DNA of 52,338 nt from a virus (IMGVR_UViG_3300006638_000005:1-52338), one strand, 5' to 3'. Positions 17,856 to 26,170 are shown, numbered from the stretch's first letter. The notes: a model not told the origin generated them from the sequence alone. A program made the numbers and translations.

Positions 17856-18107
17856 TTACGTACCTGCTTTCTTCGCCGCCGCGGCGGCGCTTAAGTTAGC
17901 TGCGATGCTCGATTCCTGAACTTCGACCCCGGTGGAATGCGTAGTCGAATCTTTAGCCGCGAAGCCGATCCCGGCCATACCGCCGGCCATAACGTACTTG
18001 GCAACTTCTCCAACCCAGGGCCACCTGGAAAATAACATCGGCGAGAAGAGGACGAACCCGGCAACCGCCGTTATCACGCCGAACAGATTGGTTTTCCAGT
18101 TCTTCAT
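17856..18107 (-). CDS. Holin-like membrane protein, 83 aa
   Basis: Two hydrophobic segments, NLFGVITAVAGFVLFSPMLF (about residues 7-26) and YVMAGGMAGIGFAA (about 38-51), follow a short charged start (MKNWKT). The tail is soluble and ends in Lys. Size, topology and proximity to the lysozyme gene fit a class II-type holin. Its start overlaps the stop of the 93-aa gene (ATGA). Confidence 0.55.
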   Translation of the reverse strand: MKNWKTNLFGVITAVAGFVLFSPMLFSRWPWVGEVAKYVMAGGMAGIGFAAKDSTTHSTGVEVQESSIAANLSAAAAAKKAGT

Positions 18108-18385
18108 AAGGCTTTGCGCGGTCCTATAAGTTGCGGCAGATTGATACGGTCGAGTATACCGTGGATCGCATCTTCAGCCTGCTTTATGGCTTCCGTGCGC
18201 TCCGCCGTAACGTCGGCGAGCGCGCCACCTGCAACGGTGTTCAGCTCGGTGGTGGCGTCGGAGACGATCTGTTTAAAGGTCGTTTGCAGTTCGGCGAGCT
18301 GCGACGCAATAAAGTCTTTCAGGCCGGGAATCTGCGCCGCGAACTCGTCCGCCGCCGCTTTACCTACCTGATCGCCGATAGCCAT
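18104..18385 (-). CDS. Helical protein in lysis region, 93 aa
   Basis: A soluble helical protein (MAIGDQVGKAAADEFAAQIP; DFIASQLAELQTTFKQIV) without membrane segment or signal. It lies directly between lysozyme and the holin-like gene with no gaps, so it is probably co-expressed with lysis functions. Repeated hydrophobic spacing suggests a coiled coil. No recognised family. Confidence 0.5.
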   Translation of the reverse strand: MAIGDQVGKAAADEFAAQIPGLKDFIASQLAELQTTFKQIVSDATTELNTVAGGALADVTAERTEAIKQAEDAIHGILDRINLPQLIGPRKAL

Positions 18386-18838
18386 TTAAGATGCCACTCC
18401 CGTTCTGAGACGCGCGGCGATGTCATGTCCGCGCTGTTTGACCTGATCGATCCACGGATGCGTGTTTTCAAGTTCGGCGGCGGCGCCGAACCAGGAGCCG
18501 GATGCGGCAAGACCGATAAAGTGAGGCCAGTGAATGAAACCGGGAACGTTGTAATAAAGGTCGATCAGCGCATTCTGACGTACCGGGTCCAGCGTTGTGA
18601 ACCACGGCAGCGCGGCAGTCAGCACGTCCGTCGCTTTCTTTTCCCTGAAGTGCAGACAGAAGTCGCGTTCCTCCGGGTAAAAGAACTCCGCGTTCGTACC
18701 GATGCCGAACGTAGGATGACCCTTGAGTGTGTACCCTGGTACGATACGAGAGCCCGTGGCATCGTCGTACAAATAAAGCTTGTCACCTTCGTCGTTAACG
18801 AGTTCGGCATCGAGCGCGGACTGTTGTGTATCGTCCAT
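18386..18838 (-). CDS. GH24-type lysozyme (endolysin)
   Basis: 150 aa. The catalytic region reads LVNDEGDKLYLYDDATG followed by HPTFGIGTN, matching the Glu-8-Asp...Thr layout of T4-type lysozymes: Glu17, Asp26 and Thr43 are the likely equivalents of T4 Glu11, Asp20 and Thr26. The enzyme hydrolyses the N-acetylmuramic acid to N-acetylglucosamine bond in peptidoglycan. There is no signal peptide, so release should depend on a holin. The loop between Asp and Thr is longer than in T4. Confidence 0.85.
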   Translation of the reverse strand: MDDTQQSALDAELVNDEGDKLYLYDDATGSRIVPGYTLKGHPTFGIGTNAEFFYPEERDFCLHFREKKATDVLTAALPWFTTLDPVRQNALIDLYYNVPGFIHWPHFIGLAASGSWFGAAAELENTHPWIDQVKQRGHDIAARLRTGVAS

Positions 18839-18847
18839 TCAACGCGC

Positions 18848-19069
18848 CTATTTACCTTTGACCGCCGCTTTGATCTTTTTGCCGGTCGCCTTAGCCGTAG
18901 TCTTAGGGTGACGCACGGCCTTTACGATAGCGTCCGCGTTGACAACTATGGTCGTGACGGCGGCGACGTTGGCAACACTTGCCTTTATGGCAAACAAGGG
19001 AACCGAACACAGAAACATAAACAGGAACAGGAGCGCCGGGACCGTAATATGTTTCACGAAACGTTTCAC
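18848..19069 (-). CDS. Exported or membrane-anchored basic protein, 73 aa
   Basis: GTG start at 19069. The product begins MKRFVKHITVPALLFLFMFL, a strong hydrophobic signal or anchor, then a short Val/Ala stretch and a Lys-rich tail (KATGKKIKAAVKGK). It is next to the lysozyme gene and could be a spanin- or holin-like lysis protein. Two copies of a 12-bp repeat span its start. Family not recognised. Confidence 0.5.
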   Translation of the reverse strand: MKRFVKHITVPALLFLFMFLCSVPLFAIKASVANVAAVTTIVVNADAIVKAVRHPKTTAKATGKKIKAAVKGK

Positions 19070-19074
19070 GAAAC
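19051..19074. repeat. Tandem 12-bp repeat GTTTCACGAAAC x2
   Basis: GTTTCACGAAAC occurs twice back to back (19051-19062 and 19063-19074). Each unit is a near-dyad (GTTTC..GAAAC). GTTTCACG is also the left half of the bacterial parS consensus (TGTTTCACGTGAAACA), but the full palindrome is absent. The copies span the GTG start of the 73-aa gene, so they also encode its first residues. Confidence 0.6.
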
Positions 19075-19111
19075 CGATTATAGACTTGTCAGGTACGAAA
19101 CGTCAATGCCG

Positions 19112-19318
19112 TCAACCGCGGCGCGGGAACGAAAACGACGGCGCGGACCCGGACCACGACAGCAGCCAGCCGACCAGGATCAGGACCGCGATCACCACGA
19201 GCACGATGTACACGATACGCCGGATAGGGTCGGGGATGCCGGGGATCTGGGACAGGACCCAGAAGATCAGGCCGACGATGATGAGAAACGCGAGGATGGT
19301 AATGGCTGTGCTAATCAT
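19112..19318 (-). CDS. Small two-segment membrane protein, 68 aa
   Basis: Two hydrophobic helices, ISTAITILAFLIIVGLIFWV and IVYIVLVVIAVLILVGWLLS, are joined by a Pro-rich turn (PGIPDPIRR), and a short basic tail follows. This resembles the Thivi_2564-type small membrane proteins also seen in phage lysis cassettes. A holin or antiholin role is likely from topology and the nearby lysozyme. Confidence 0.6.
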   Translation of the reverse strand: MISTAITILAFLIIVGLIFWVLSQIPGIPDPIRRIVYIVLVVIAVLILVGWLLSWSGSAPSFSFPRRG

Positions 19319-19341
19319 GCCTTGATGGTACCTCAGACTGA

Positions 19342-19806
19342 TTATCTAAAAGCCGCAGTATTACTCCAGGCAGACTTGGCCGAAAGGACAAACAGCGCAG
19401 CCTCTTTAATGCCGATATCGTTCCAGCGATTTATAATTGCCGTCACTTCGCCCATTGCGGAAACCGCCTTAGCAAGCGCTTCATCCATCGGGGTAGTCTG
19501 GTATACGTCGTTCGGCTGAATACTGATGCTCCATACATACCGGTCTAGCCTGACTTCTTTTTGGAATGTTGTACAAAATAGGCCGAAGTCTGCCAGCTCA
19601 TGTGCTAAGACAAATTTTGCCATACTCTCAATGCGACCATCGGAGCTATGTTCGAACCAGACAATAGGGCGGCGATGTCCGTGCCCGCAGCATGAGGACT
19701 CGGTGACGAAACCGGCGGCGTTGAGCGCATCGCACAGCGGAACAATCTCAATATCCAAAGGCTCTTCATACGACGGATCAAAGCGAACTGTTTGCCAATC
19801 GGCCAT
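19342..19806 (-). CDS. Hypothetical protein with Cys/His motif, 154 aa
   Basis: A conserved-looking segment ALNAAGFVTESSCCGHGHRR resembles small phage/bacterial proteins with an SCCGHG motif whose role is unknown. A good ribosome binding site (GGAGGG) precedes the ATG. It follows the terminase large subunit gene and precedes the lysis genes. It has no membrane segment. Confidence 0.6.
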   Translation of the reverse strand: MADWQTVRFDPSYEEPLDIEIVPLCDALNAAGFVTESSCCGHGHRRPIVWFEHSSDGRIESMAKFVLAHELADFGLFCTTFQKEVRLDRYVWSISIQPNDVYQTTPMDEALAKAVSAMGEVTAIINRWNDIGIKEAALFVLSAKSAWSNTAAFR

Positions 19807-19840
19807 TTAACCCTCCACTGTACTCACGTATATAATTCCC

Positions 19841-22207
19841 CTATTTGACCGGGTCCCCTGTGATCCCGGTCGGCACTTCCTGCGCCCCGTACGCCCACTG
19901 CGCGTACTGGCGCTCGCGGCGCGGCTGCTGCATTTGCTTCCCGTCCGCCCCGAGCAGCAGCGACTGGTCGTATGAGGCGTGCGCCGGGTTGCGGCCGCTA
20001 TACGCCATTATCTTGCTGGCGCGCCAGTAGTTCACGTCCCACGAGTAGAAGCTCTTGAGCACGAACCCGAGCGCCATGATCCGGTCGTCTTTGCCGCCGT
20101 ACCCGGCGCGGAGCTGCTGCTCCAGCTCGTCGCCTTCCAGACTCTGCATCTCTTTTACGAAGAACGGCGAACAGATTTCCACTTCTCCGTCGCGCAGCGC
20201 CTTCACGATCATCTCGATCATGGCGGCGCGGAAGTAAAAGTTCGTGAACACGCCCATCTTCTGAGCTTTAGAGAGGTCCGGGCGCCGGTCGTCTATCTTC
20301 CGGTCGTTCCACATGTGAAAGTTCGTCCAGTTCATCAGGCGCAGGATATTCTGGACCACATCGCCTTTGCCCTTGCACTCGATGCACATGCGCGGCTGCT
20401 GCGTCTGGCCGTGGCGGCCCTTGACGCTGTACCATGTACCTATGGCTAACAGGAACGGCCACACGTCGAGCGCGCTCAAATGACCACTGGCGAATTCGAG
20501 AACTTGTTTTGTGGGACCTTCCAGCGAGTATTTCCTTACTCCTTCGATACACGTACTGTCTTTGTCTATACCATCGCCGGTGTCACAACCGAACCCATAT
20601 TCGAAGCCTTCAATGGGCGGCTCCCAAACGTAGAGCTTATCGACGGAACCCTTCTTACTGTCACTTTCGAGACTCCAACCACCAAAGCGTAGCGGCACGA
20701 GTTCGAAGGGTATCCTGACCCCGCCGCCGGCGTCCGCGTCTATGCGGATCGGAGGCAGGTCGTGGTTGATTAAGATGTCGGACGGCTGAATACGAGCGGG
20801 CACAAACTCCAGAGGACCACGGAGGCCAAAGACACCCCAAAGAGGCTGACTATGAGTGTTAGTACGATAAAAGTTAATTGTATCCACGTCAAAGACCGTG
20901 ATGTTCGAGGACTGGAACGCTTCATCGTCATTGGCGGGCATCTCCTGAAAGAACTTGTTGAGTTTGTTCTCGGCCATGTAGCGTCCGCGCTCACACTGGT
21001 AAAACCAGAGTTGTTCGAGCGACAGATGCCAGTTGGAACCCATGTGCTTTGCAAGGTACGGCGTGGAGCGCACGTACTCTTCAGCCATCTTTGCGTGATT
21101 AGTCACCCAGTCCGGGATGTTGGAAGTATAGTCGTCCGGTACCGGGCTGCGTTTAATATCGGCTTCTTTGGGATACAAGCCGCCCGTGAACCACGGGAAA
21201 AACGCGGGGCGCAGCTTTCCTTTTCGTAAAGGCCACTCGGACTTGGCCGTTTCCCACTTGCGGTGCCACTCGTTGTTGATGCCCTCGGCGGTACCTTCAA
21301 GCGCAAGGAAGCTGCGCGGCGAAGAGTGCATGGCGCGGAGCAGCGATGAGTCCACGAGGTTTTCGAGATTGTCGAACTCTGCGACCTCCGACAGATGAGC
21401 CACGTTCGGGGAGTCTCCACGGGCCATGCCGGTAGACTGCTGCCCGTGCTCCATCGTGATCGCGGACCCATTAAAGAACTCCAGCAGCTTTCCGGCCTGA
21501 TCCACTTTGCCTAACTTGCCGGGCTGTGAACTTCCCGGCTGCATCCAGTAGGGCATTCGCACAAGCACGAAGGAAATAAGCTTGAACAGCTTCAAGGTTT
21601 TCTTGTCGGTTGAGCTTGCCAAGTAGGCGTTTATGTTCGAGTCGAATACGACTCTGTGCAGCAGAATCAAGGTAATAATACGCGAGATGCCAAGCTGCCG
21701 CGCCTTCAGAATAATCAGGAAGATCGCGATCTCGTCGTCCTCCATTTCCGCGATCAGGTCGAGGAATATCTTTTGCGACTGCCATAGTTCCATCCTTACG
21801 GTGCGGTTGTCGGTGTCCTTGATCCAGACGGCGCGTTCGACCCAGTACCAGAACGACATTGCGCACATAACGCGCTGCCTGTGAATCCAGTCACGCTCTT
21901 CCTCGGTAAGTGTGTCCTGCCAGCCAAGCAGGGCGCGACCATGCTGGTCATACACAGTGCGGCCGTCAGGTGTAACGCGGCGCGTCGGCAATAACCTGCC
22001 TGACTCCGGGTCCTTCTCCACCAGCGTATCCAGATGCGATACGGCGCGCGCAAATTCAAGACGCGATACTTCTTCCAGCTTCTTGCCCTTATTAGCGGGA
22101 TGAGCCAGCCAAAGGTCGGTGTCTCTCGTTATAATCCTGCTGCAATACAAGGCTGTCTCCGTCGTATAATAAACAAACGGGACACGGCAGCGTTGACACG
22201 CCGCCAT
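19841..22207 (-). CDS. terL: Terminase large subunit
   Basis: A 788-aa DNA-packaging motor. The ATPase half shows a Walker A-like motif KARQLGIS (168-175) and a Walker B-type strand VAHLSEVAEF (269-278). The nuclease half contains GFGCDTGDGIDKDST, the acidic start of the RNase H-like fold. It would cut concatemeric DNA and pump it through the portal. The N-terminus is longer than usual and starts with a Cys pair (MAACQRC). An AGGGG sequence precedes the ATG. It is divergent from the adjacent HNH gene. Confidence 0.85.
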   Translation of the reverse strand: MAACQRCRVPFVYYTTETALYCSRIITRDTDLWLAHPANKGKKLEEVSRLEFARAVSHLDTLVEKDPESGRLLPTRRVTPDGRTVYDQHGRALLGWQDTLTEEERDWIHRQRVMCAMSFWYWVERAVWIKDTDNRTVRMELWQSQKIFLDLIAEMEDDEIAIFLIILKARQLGISRIITLILLHRVVFDSNINAYLASSTDKKTLKLFKLISFVLVRMPYWMQPGSSQPGKLGKVDQAGKLLEFFNGSAITMEHGQQSTGMARGDSPNVAHLSEVAEFDNLENLVDSSLLRAMHSSPRSFLALEGTAEGINNEWHRKWETAKSEWPLRKGKLRPAFFPWFTGGLYPKEADIKRSPVPDDYTSNIPDWVTNHAKMAEEYVRSTPYLAKHMGSNWHLSLEQLWFYQCERGRYMAENKLNKFFQEMPANDDEAFQSSNITVFDVDTINFYRTNTHSQPLWGVFGLRGPLEFVPARIQPSDILINHDLPPIRIDADAGGGVRIPFELVPLRFGGWSLESDSKKGSVDKLYVWEPPIEGFEYGFGCDTGDGIDKDSTCIEGVRKYSLEGPTKQVLEFASGHLSALDVWPFLLAIGTWYSVKGRHGQTQQPRMCIECKGKGDVVQNILRLMNWTNFHMWNDRKIDDRRPDLSKAQKMGVFTNFYFRAAMIEMIVKALRDGEVEICSPFFVKEMQSLEGDELEQQLRAGYGGKDDRIMALGFVLKSFYSWDVNYWRASKIMAYSGRNPAHASYDQSLLLGADGKQMQQPRRERQYAQWAYGAQEVPTGITGDPVK

Positions 22208-22239
22208 GCCCCTGACCGCTGCGATCTCAGGAGGATCAC

Positions 22240-22689
22240 ATGGCTCAAATCATCGTACCTTGCTTTCAATGCGGCGTCGAACTCAGACGCTACCCGTACA
22301 GGCTTCGCAAACGCACCAGACAGTTCTGCTCCAACGAGTGCGCCGCTCTCTACAACCAGGGTCCAAGCAACCCAAAATGGAAAGGACGCGACGAAGACGA
22401 CAAGCGCATTTACGATGTGTTCAACGCGATGCACCAGCGATGCGGAAATTTGAAGGACGCAAGTTATAAAAATTACGGCGCGAGAAGCATTTACGTTTGC
22501 GTTGAATGGTCGCGTAAAAAGTTCGACGCCTTCCTCGCATGGTCCAAATGTAACGGGTACAAACAGGGGCTGACGATAGACCGCATCGACAACGACGGAC
22601 CCTACAGCCCCGGCAACTGCCGCTGGACTACACGTAGTGTCAACAACAGCAACACAAGGCGTAGTGCTCATTATGCGGCCAGCAGATAG
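22240..22689 (+). CDS. HNH homing-type endonuclease
   Basis: 149 aa. The N-terminal Cys pairs (CFQCG and CSNEC) form a treble-clef-like zinc finger. The body has MHQRCGNLKDASYKNYGARS, then GLTIDRIDNDGPYSPGNCRW and TRSVNNSNTRR, a pattern typical of HNH endonucleases that spread between phage genomes. It is the only plus-strand gene in the late arm, starts 33 bases from the terminase start and overlaps the next minus-strand gene by 19 bases. A strong AGGAGG-like site precedes its ATG. Probably a freestanding mobile endonuclease. Confidence 0.85.
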   Translation: MAQIIVPCFQCGVELRRYPYRLRKRTRQFCSNECAALYNQGPSNPKWKGRDEDDKRIYDVFNAMHQRCGNLKDASYKNYGARSIYVCVEWSRKKFDAFLAWSKCNGYKQGLTIDRIDNDGPYSPGNCRWTTRSVNNSNTRRSAHYAASR

Positions 22690-22898
22690 TGCGGCGGGCG
22701 CGACGCTTCAGGCAACCGGTCCCATGCTTCCCTGCATTCATCGGCCAGGTACGGCACAGTGAGGTACGCGGCCTTCTGGTCTTCGGTGAGCGGCGCGGGG
22801 TACCCGGATGCCGCGAACATGGAGAGTTCGAGGTAAGCAAGTACGGCGTCGCGGTGCGACGAAACCAAATCAATCAATTCGGTATTCTGATGCGGCAT
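22671..22898 (-). CDS. Hypothetical protein, 75 aa
   Basis: A soluble helical protein (MPHQNTELIDLVSSHRDAVL) located between the terminase large and small-like genes, overlapping its upstream neighbour by 25 bases and the end of the HNH gene by 19 bases. No motif or family is recognised. Codon use matches the late operon. Confidence 0.5.
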   Translation of the reverse strand: MPHQNTELIDLVSSHRDAVLAYLELSMFAASGYPAPLTEDQKAAYLTVPYLADECREAWDRLPEASRPPHYLLAA

Positions 22899-23086
22899 TC
22901 AAATTCCCCGACAGGCACATACAGCACATATATACCGTCGAATTCAATACGAAGCCCGTCGCGACCGGCATCATAGTGCGCATCAGTCACTTTAGCGCCA
23001 ATCCTTTCCTTAAGCCAGTTGCATAGCGCCGTATCCGCCTGCTCTTTAGCAGCCGTTTTACCGTCCGCAATGGTGTCTTTATTCAT
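22874..23086 (-). CDS. Hypothetical protein, 70 aa
   Basis: The ATG at 23086 (MNKDTIADGKTAAKEQADTA) overlaps the end of the terminase small-like gene by 8 bases. The C-terminal half is beta (GLRIEFDGIYVLYVPVGEFE). A longer frame upstream exists but overlaps the 307-aa gene and has poor composition. Function unknown. Confidence 0.5.
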   Translation of the reverse strand: MNKDTIADGKTAAKEQADTALCNWLKERIGAKVTDAHYDAGRDGLRIEFDGIYVLYVPVGEFECRIRIPN

Positions 23087-24002
23087 CGTCTTCCTCGCTT
23101 TCCGCATCGTTATCGTCGTCGTCGGGCTCATCCACCAACGCTTCCGCCCGCGCCCCTGTCGGCGCGTCCTGACGCTGCATAATGGCGGACAGGTCCACGA
23201 TTTCCTGATCCATGGACTTGAGACCCGATGCGTTGACAGGCGACGACTCCGAGCGAGACCCGGCCAGAGCGACAGCGCCGCTCGACGCAACGGGCACGTT
23301 ATAGATCGTGGTGCCCGCGCCGCGTCCGCCAACGCCCGGCGTCTGAACCAGCCCGGCCTGACGCGAGAACAGCTCGGCGTGCTTGATGTTGTCGGCGGAA
23401 GCCATCGCGAACTCGGCGGTCTTCTCGACTACACGGTCTTTCATGAACGACAGGACCAGCGAGGTTTTGGCGCTCGACTCGACCCAGGCCTGCCGGGTGA
23501 CCCAGGCTATCAGGTCGGCGGCGGGCACATTCGACAACTCACAGAGTTGCTCAGGCACGTGCGACTGCTGCTCTTTACGGGGTAACGACTGCCAGATACG
23601 GACGTACCGTTCCGCATCCTTATTGCCCGTGCGGGCTTCGGCGTCCACGTAAGCGATGTAGTTGCGCCATGTAGGCTCTACAAAACGAAAGGCGGCGGCT
23701 AAAGGTGGACGGACGCCTGCGACGGCGGGTTCATGGATGCATTCCAGATCCTGTACAGGCGGCGGCGGCATAACGGGGCGCGGGTTCTGAGTTTCGATAT
23801 TCACAACGTTGCCCTGTAGTCGCCGCGAACCACCCTTTCGGGTGCCTCGCGGCTTCGCCGCTACCGCTTCAGGTTTAAAGCGCTGCCCCTTGCCGGACGT
23901 TCGCTTCGGCGCGGGCGAGTTTGAACGCGTCGCGGACGATCTGCTCGGCTTCTTCTTCGGTGCGGCCTTCCGCTTCGGCGGCGCGGTAGTTTCCTTCTTC
24001 AT
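23079..24002 (-). CDS. Putative terminase small-subunit-like DNA-binding protein, 307 aa
   Basis: A Lys/Arg/Pro-rich N-terminus (~60 residues), a central helical domain (residues ~100-225; PEQLCELSNVPAADLIAWVT could hold a helix-turn-helix) and a very acidic tail (DEPDDDDNDAESEEDDE). This layout and its place upstream of terL fit a small terminase that recognises packaging sites. The first 128 bases overlap the 153-aa gene in another frame, so a later start (e.g. GTG near NVVNIETQNP) is possible. Confidence 0.5.
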   Translation of the reverse strand: MKKETTAPPKRKAAPKKKPSRSSATRSNSPAPKRTSGKGQRFKPEAVAAKPRGTRKGGSRRLQGNVVNIETQNPRPVMPPPPVQDLECIHEPAVAGVRPPLAAAFRFVEPTWRNYIAYVDAEARTGNKDAERYVRIWQSLPRKEQQSHVPEQLCELSNVPAADLIAWVTRQAWVESSAKTSLVLSFMKDRVVEKTAEFAMASADNIKHAELFSRQAGLVQTPGVGGRGAGTTIYNVPVASSGAVALAGSRSESSPVNASGLKSMDQEIVDLSAIMQRQDAPTGARAEALVDEPDDDDNDAESEEDDE

Positions 24003-24336
24003 CCTGTACCTGCTCCATATGTGGCCGCATCAGGTCGTACTTCATCTGCATGATGGTGGTCTGGAAGTCGCGAGACCACGGGGCGACACCAAGAGAAATC
24101 GCGAACGCGGCGTCGCGGGACTGGCGCTGCTGGTACTCTTCACCCGATTCGGCGAATGTGAAACCAGTATCGGGCGGCGCGGATGTTGTCACGACTGAAG
24201 GCAGAGGTGGTGCTATCGGCAGTTCGACGACGCCACCAGCAACGCCCGACTCCAGCGCCAGCACCGTCGCCAGCCGTTCGAACGTGTCCGCTACACGGTC
24301 GAGACGCTTCAACAACTGCTCCTGAAACTCTTTCAT
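23875..24336 (-). CDS. Hypothetical helical protein, 153 aa
   Basis: The N-terminal helix is coiled-coil-like (MKEFQEQLLKRLDRVADTFE). A Pro-rich linker and a charged C-terminal helix (GRTEEEAEQIVRDAFKLARA) follow. The last 128 bases overlap the start of the terminase small-like gene. Both frames have reasonable composition. Its role is unknown; it may belong to the packaging set. Confidence 0.5.
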   Translation of the reverse strand: MKEFQEQLLKRLDRVADTFERLATVLALESGVAGGVVELPIAPPLPSVVTTSAPPDTGFTFAESGEEYQQRQSRDAAFAISLGVAPWSRDFQTTIMQMKYDLMRPHMEQVQDEEGNYRAAEAEGRTEEEAEQIVRDAFKLARAEANVRQGAAL

Positions 24337-24352
24337 ACCCGTATGCGCCTTC

Positions 24353-24901
24353 TTACTTACGCTCGGTTACCGGCTTGACAGACGGTGCCTTCGCTTCAGA
24401 TGGCGGCGCTGTCGCCAGCGCTTCAAGCGATTCCACACGAGCGGTCAGCGCAGCAAATTCATTTTGAAGCGCGGACCTGAACTCGCGCTGCAACCCAAGT
24501 TGAGCCGCCATCACGCGTGTAACATCCGCTTCAAGATCCAGCATTGCGGCGGGCGAAAACAGCACCTGACCTATATTGCTCTGTAGCACATACTGCTCGC
24601 GCCCCTGCTGCGTGTCGCGCGTCCCGAGGTCCCGGATCGCGTAACCATGCACGAATGCGTTACCGGCGCTCGCGTCCCAGACCAGGGCGTCGATCTCGCC
24701 CTTCGGATCATACTGCGCAAGGACTACGGCGGGCGCGAAGTACTCCTGCTGGTTGGGCGAGCGCGAATGCGCGGCCATGCGCAACAGGATCAGGGTGCCG
24801 GTTTCGAGAGTCTGCGGCGGCTCAAGCGAAGGGCGCGTATGCTGATGTTCAGGCGGCAGCGTCTCAAGCACAGCGGAACCCATCTTGTCATACGTGTTCA
24901 T
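24353..24901 (-). CDS. Hypothetical protein, 182 aa
   Basis: A mixed alpha/beta protein (MNTYDKMGSAVLETLPPEHQ) with a C-terminal coiled-coil-like helix (FRSALQNEFAALTARVESLE) and a basic Pro/Lys tail. It is part of the first genes of the late operon, 16 bases upstream of the 153-aa gene. No recognised family. Confidence 0.5.
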   Translation of the reverse strand: MNTYDKMGSAVLETLPPEHQHTRPSLEPPQTLETGTLILLRMAAHSRSPNQQEYFAPAVVLAQYDPKGEIDALVWDASAGNAFVHGYAIRDLGTRDTQQGREQYVLQSNIGQVLFSPAAMLDLEADVTRVMAAQLGLQREFRSALQNEFAALTARVESLEALATAPPSEAKAPSVKPVTERK

Positions 24902-24961
24902 AAGAGTGTATTCGTTCCTTTCAAGTTCAAAATTATTGTAGCAAAAAATTACGCGAAAAAA

Positions 24962-25855
24962 TTACGATCCCCTGTGGCCGTTGCCGAACGACAGGCGCGG
25001 GCGCCCGTCCGTGTAAAGGCCACCCGCACCCCGGCCTGGACGCATCAGGCCACGCGGGCCCGCGTCCAGGACGCCGTTAACACTCTCGTACGCCTGACCT
25101 TTCTGGTCGCCCAGCGTCTTCGCGCTCGATACGTGCGTCCCTGCCGACACGCTGATCCCGGCGTGCTGCACCGCCTGACCATCCATGCGAACCTCGATGG
25201 ACCCGTTGTCCACGGCAATATGCTGATGCGCGGGCGTATGGTCCACGGTCTCGGTCGAGAACACATAGCCTTCGGCCACGTCGCCGCGGCGGCCACCGGT
25301 ACTGTCCTGCGCGGGTGTCGCCGTAAAGACACGCTTCGCTTCCGCCTGTACGTCCGCGTCCACGTTCGGGATGTCGGCCAGAAACATGTGAGACCCGGTG
25401 TCGCGCGATCCGTAGCCGGGGCGCGGCACCGCGAGACCGTGCTGTTCACGCACCTGGTCGGGTGGCAGGCCGCCGGGCATAGGGGCGGCGTTCACTGTAG
25501 CCGTGAAGTCGTGCTCTGTGTGTTTCAAACCGACCTCGCGGTCGCCTTGAAACGTGCCGCGCGCCGCGTCCGGTATGTCATTGCGCAGCGATACAGCCCC
25601 GTTAATGTCTATGTGGTCCGGCGGCGACGCGACAGGCACGGTGCCGCCCACGTACATATCGACGCCTATATGCACCTGAAGGTCGAACACGGCCATCGGC
25701 AGCGTCAGGTGCGGCTGCAGCAGATAATGACCGCGCAGCAGTTGCCGGAACCAGTCAACCAGTATCTCGGTCGCCTCGCGCCCGTTCAGGTCGTTATAAG
25801 GAAGGGACGCGGGCATGCGCTGCGGCAGGGACGGGCGTGAGCCGGAAGGTGTCAT
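24962..25855 (-). CDS. Hypothetical protein, 297 aa
   Basis: Starts MTPSGSRPSLPQRMPASLPY. It contains beta-rich sequence with many His/Asp residues (PAHQHIAVDNGSIEVRMDGQ) and a Gly/Arg-rich C-terminus. The ATG overlaps the stop of the 59-aa gene as ATGA. No membrane segment and no family I recognise. Confidence 0.5.
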   Translation of the reverse strand: MTPSGSRPSLPQRMPASLPYNDLNGREATEILVDWFRQLLRGHYLLQPHLTLPMAVFDLQVHIGVDMYVGGTVPVASPPDHIDINGAVSLRNDIPDAARGTFQGDREVGLKHTEHDFTATVNAAPMPGGLPPDQVREQHGLAVPRPGYGSRDTGSHMFLADIPNVDADVQAEAKRVFTATPAQDSTGGRRGDVAEGYVFSTETVDHTPAHQHIAVDNGSIEVRMDGQAVQHAGISVSAGTHVSSAKTLGDQKGQAYESVNGVLDAGPRGLMRPGRGAGGLYTDGRPRLSFGNGHRGS

Positions 25856-26031
25856 ACGCCGATAATACCAGCCTTAAAGGCGACGGCGATCAGGGCGGAC
25901 CAGCCAAATAGCGCCAGCAGGAACCAGAACCAGGCCCAGCCGCACAGCGCGTCACGCTCGCAGACGACCCGGCGGAACTGGGATTCGAGGTAACAGTCTG
26001 CCTTAATGTAAGGCTCCCGAAGATTGTGCAT
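25852..26031 (-). CDS. Single-pass membrane protein, 59 aa; first gene of late operon
   Basis: The ATG at 26031 (MHNLREPYIKADCYLESQFR) has an AGGAG site 8 bases upstream and is preferred over a GTG 48 bases earlier. The C-terminal half is hydrophobic (FWFLLALFGWSALIAVAF). It is the first gene downstream of the leftward promoter at 26126-26155, with a leader of about 88 bases. Function unknown. Confidence 0.55.
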   Translation of the reverse strand: MHNLREPYIKADCYLESQFRRVVCERDALCGWAWFWFLLALFGWSALIAVAFKAGIIGV

Positions 26032-26125
26032 AAATGCGCTCCTGTATGCTCGCAACGCCGCTTCCAGCGTGTTACACACGCTTCGCGCGGGCCTTGCTCG
26101 CGGTCGGCGTCAGCCAACAGGTACG

Positions 26126-26155
26126 AATGTACCCTGTACAAAGCGGGTGTGTCAA
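26126..26155 (-). promoter_or_regulatory. Leftward promoter candidate for the late operon
   Basis: Minus strand: perfect TTGACA (26155-26150), 18 bases, then TACATT (26131-26126, 4/6). It overlaps the rightward promoter candidate and a GGTAC-GAAT-GTACC dyad (26120-26133) that covers its -10, a natural repressor position. Confidence 0.5.
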
Positions 26156-26164
26156 GTCTAAAAT
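26135..26164 (+). promoter_or_regulatory. Rightward promoter candidate, possibly leaderless
   Basis: Plus strand: TGTACA (26135-26140, 4/6), 18 bases, then TAAAAT (26159-26164, 5/6). Transcription would start about 6-7 bases later, at or next to the ATG at 26171, so the mRNA may be leaderless. It overlaps the leftward promoter, so the two probably interfere. Confidence 0.4.
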
Positions 26165-26170
26165 AGTGTC

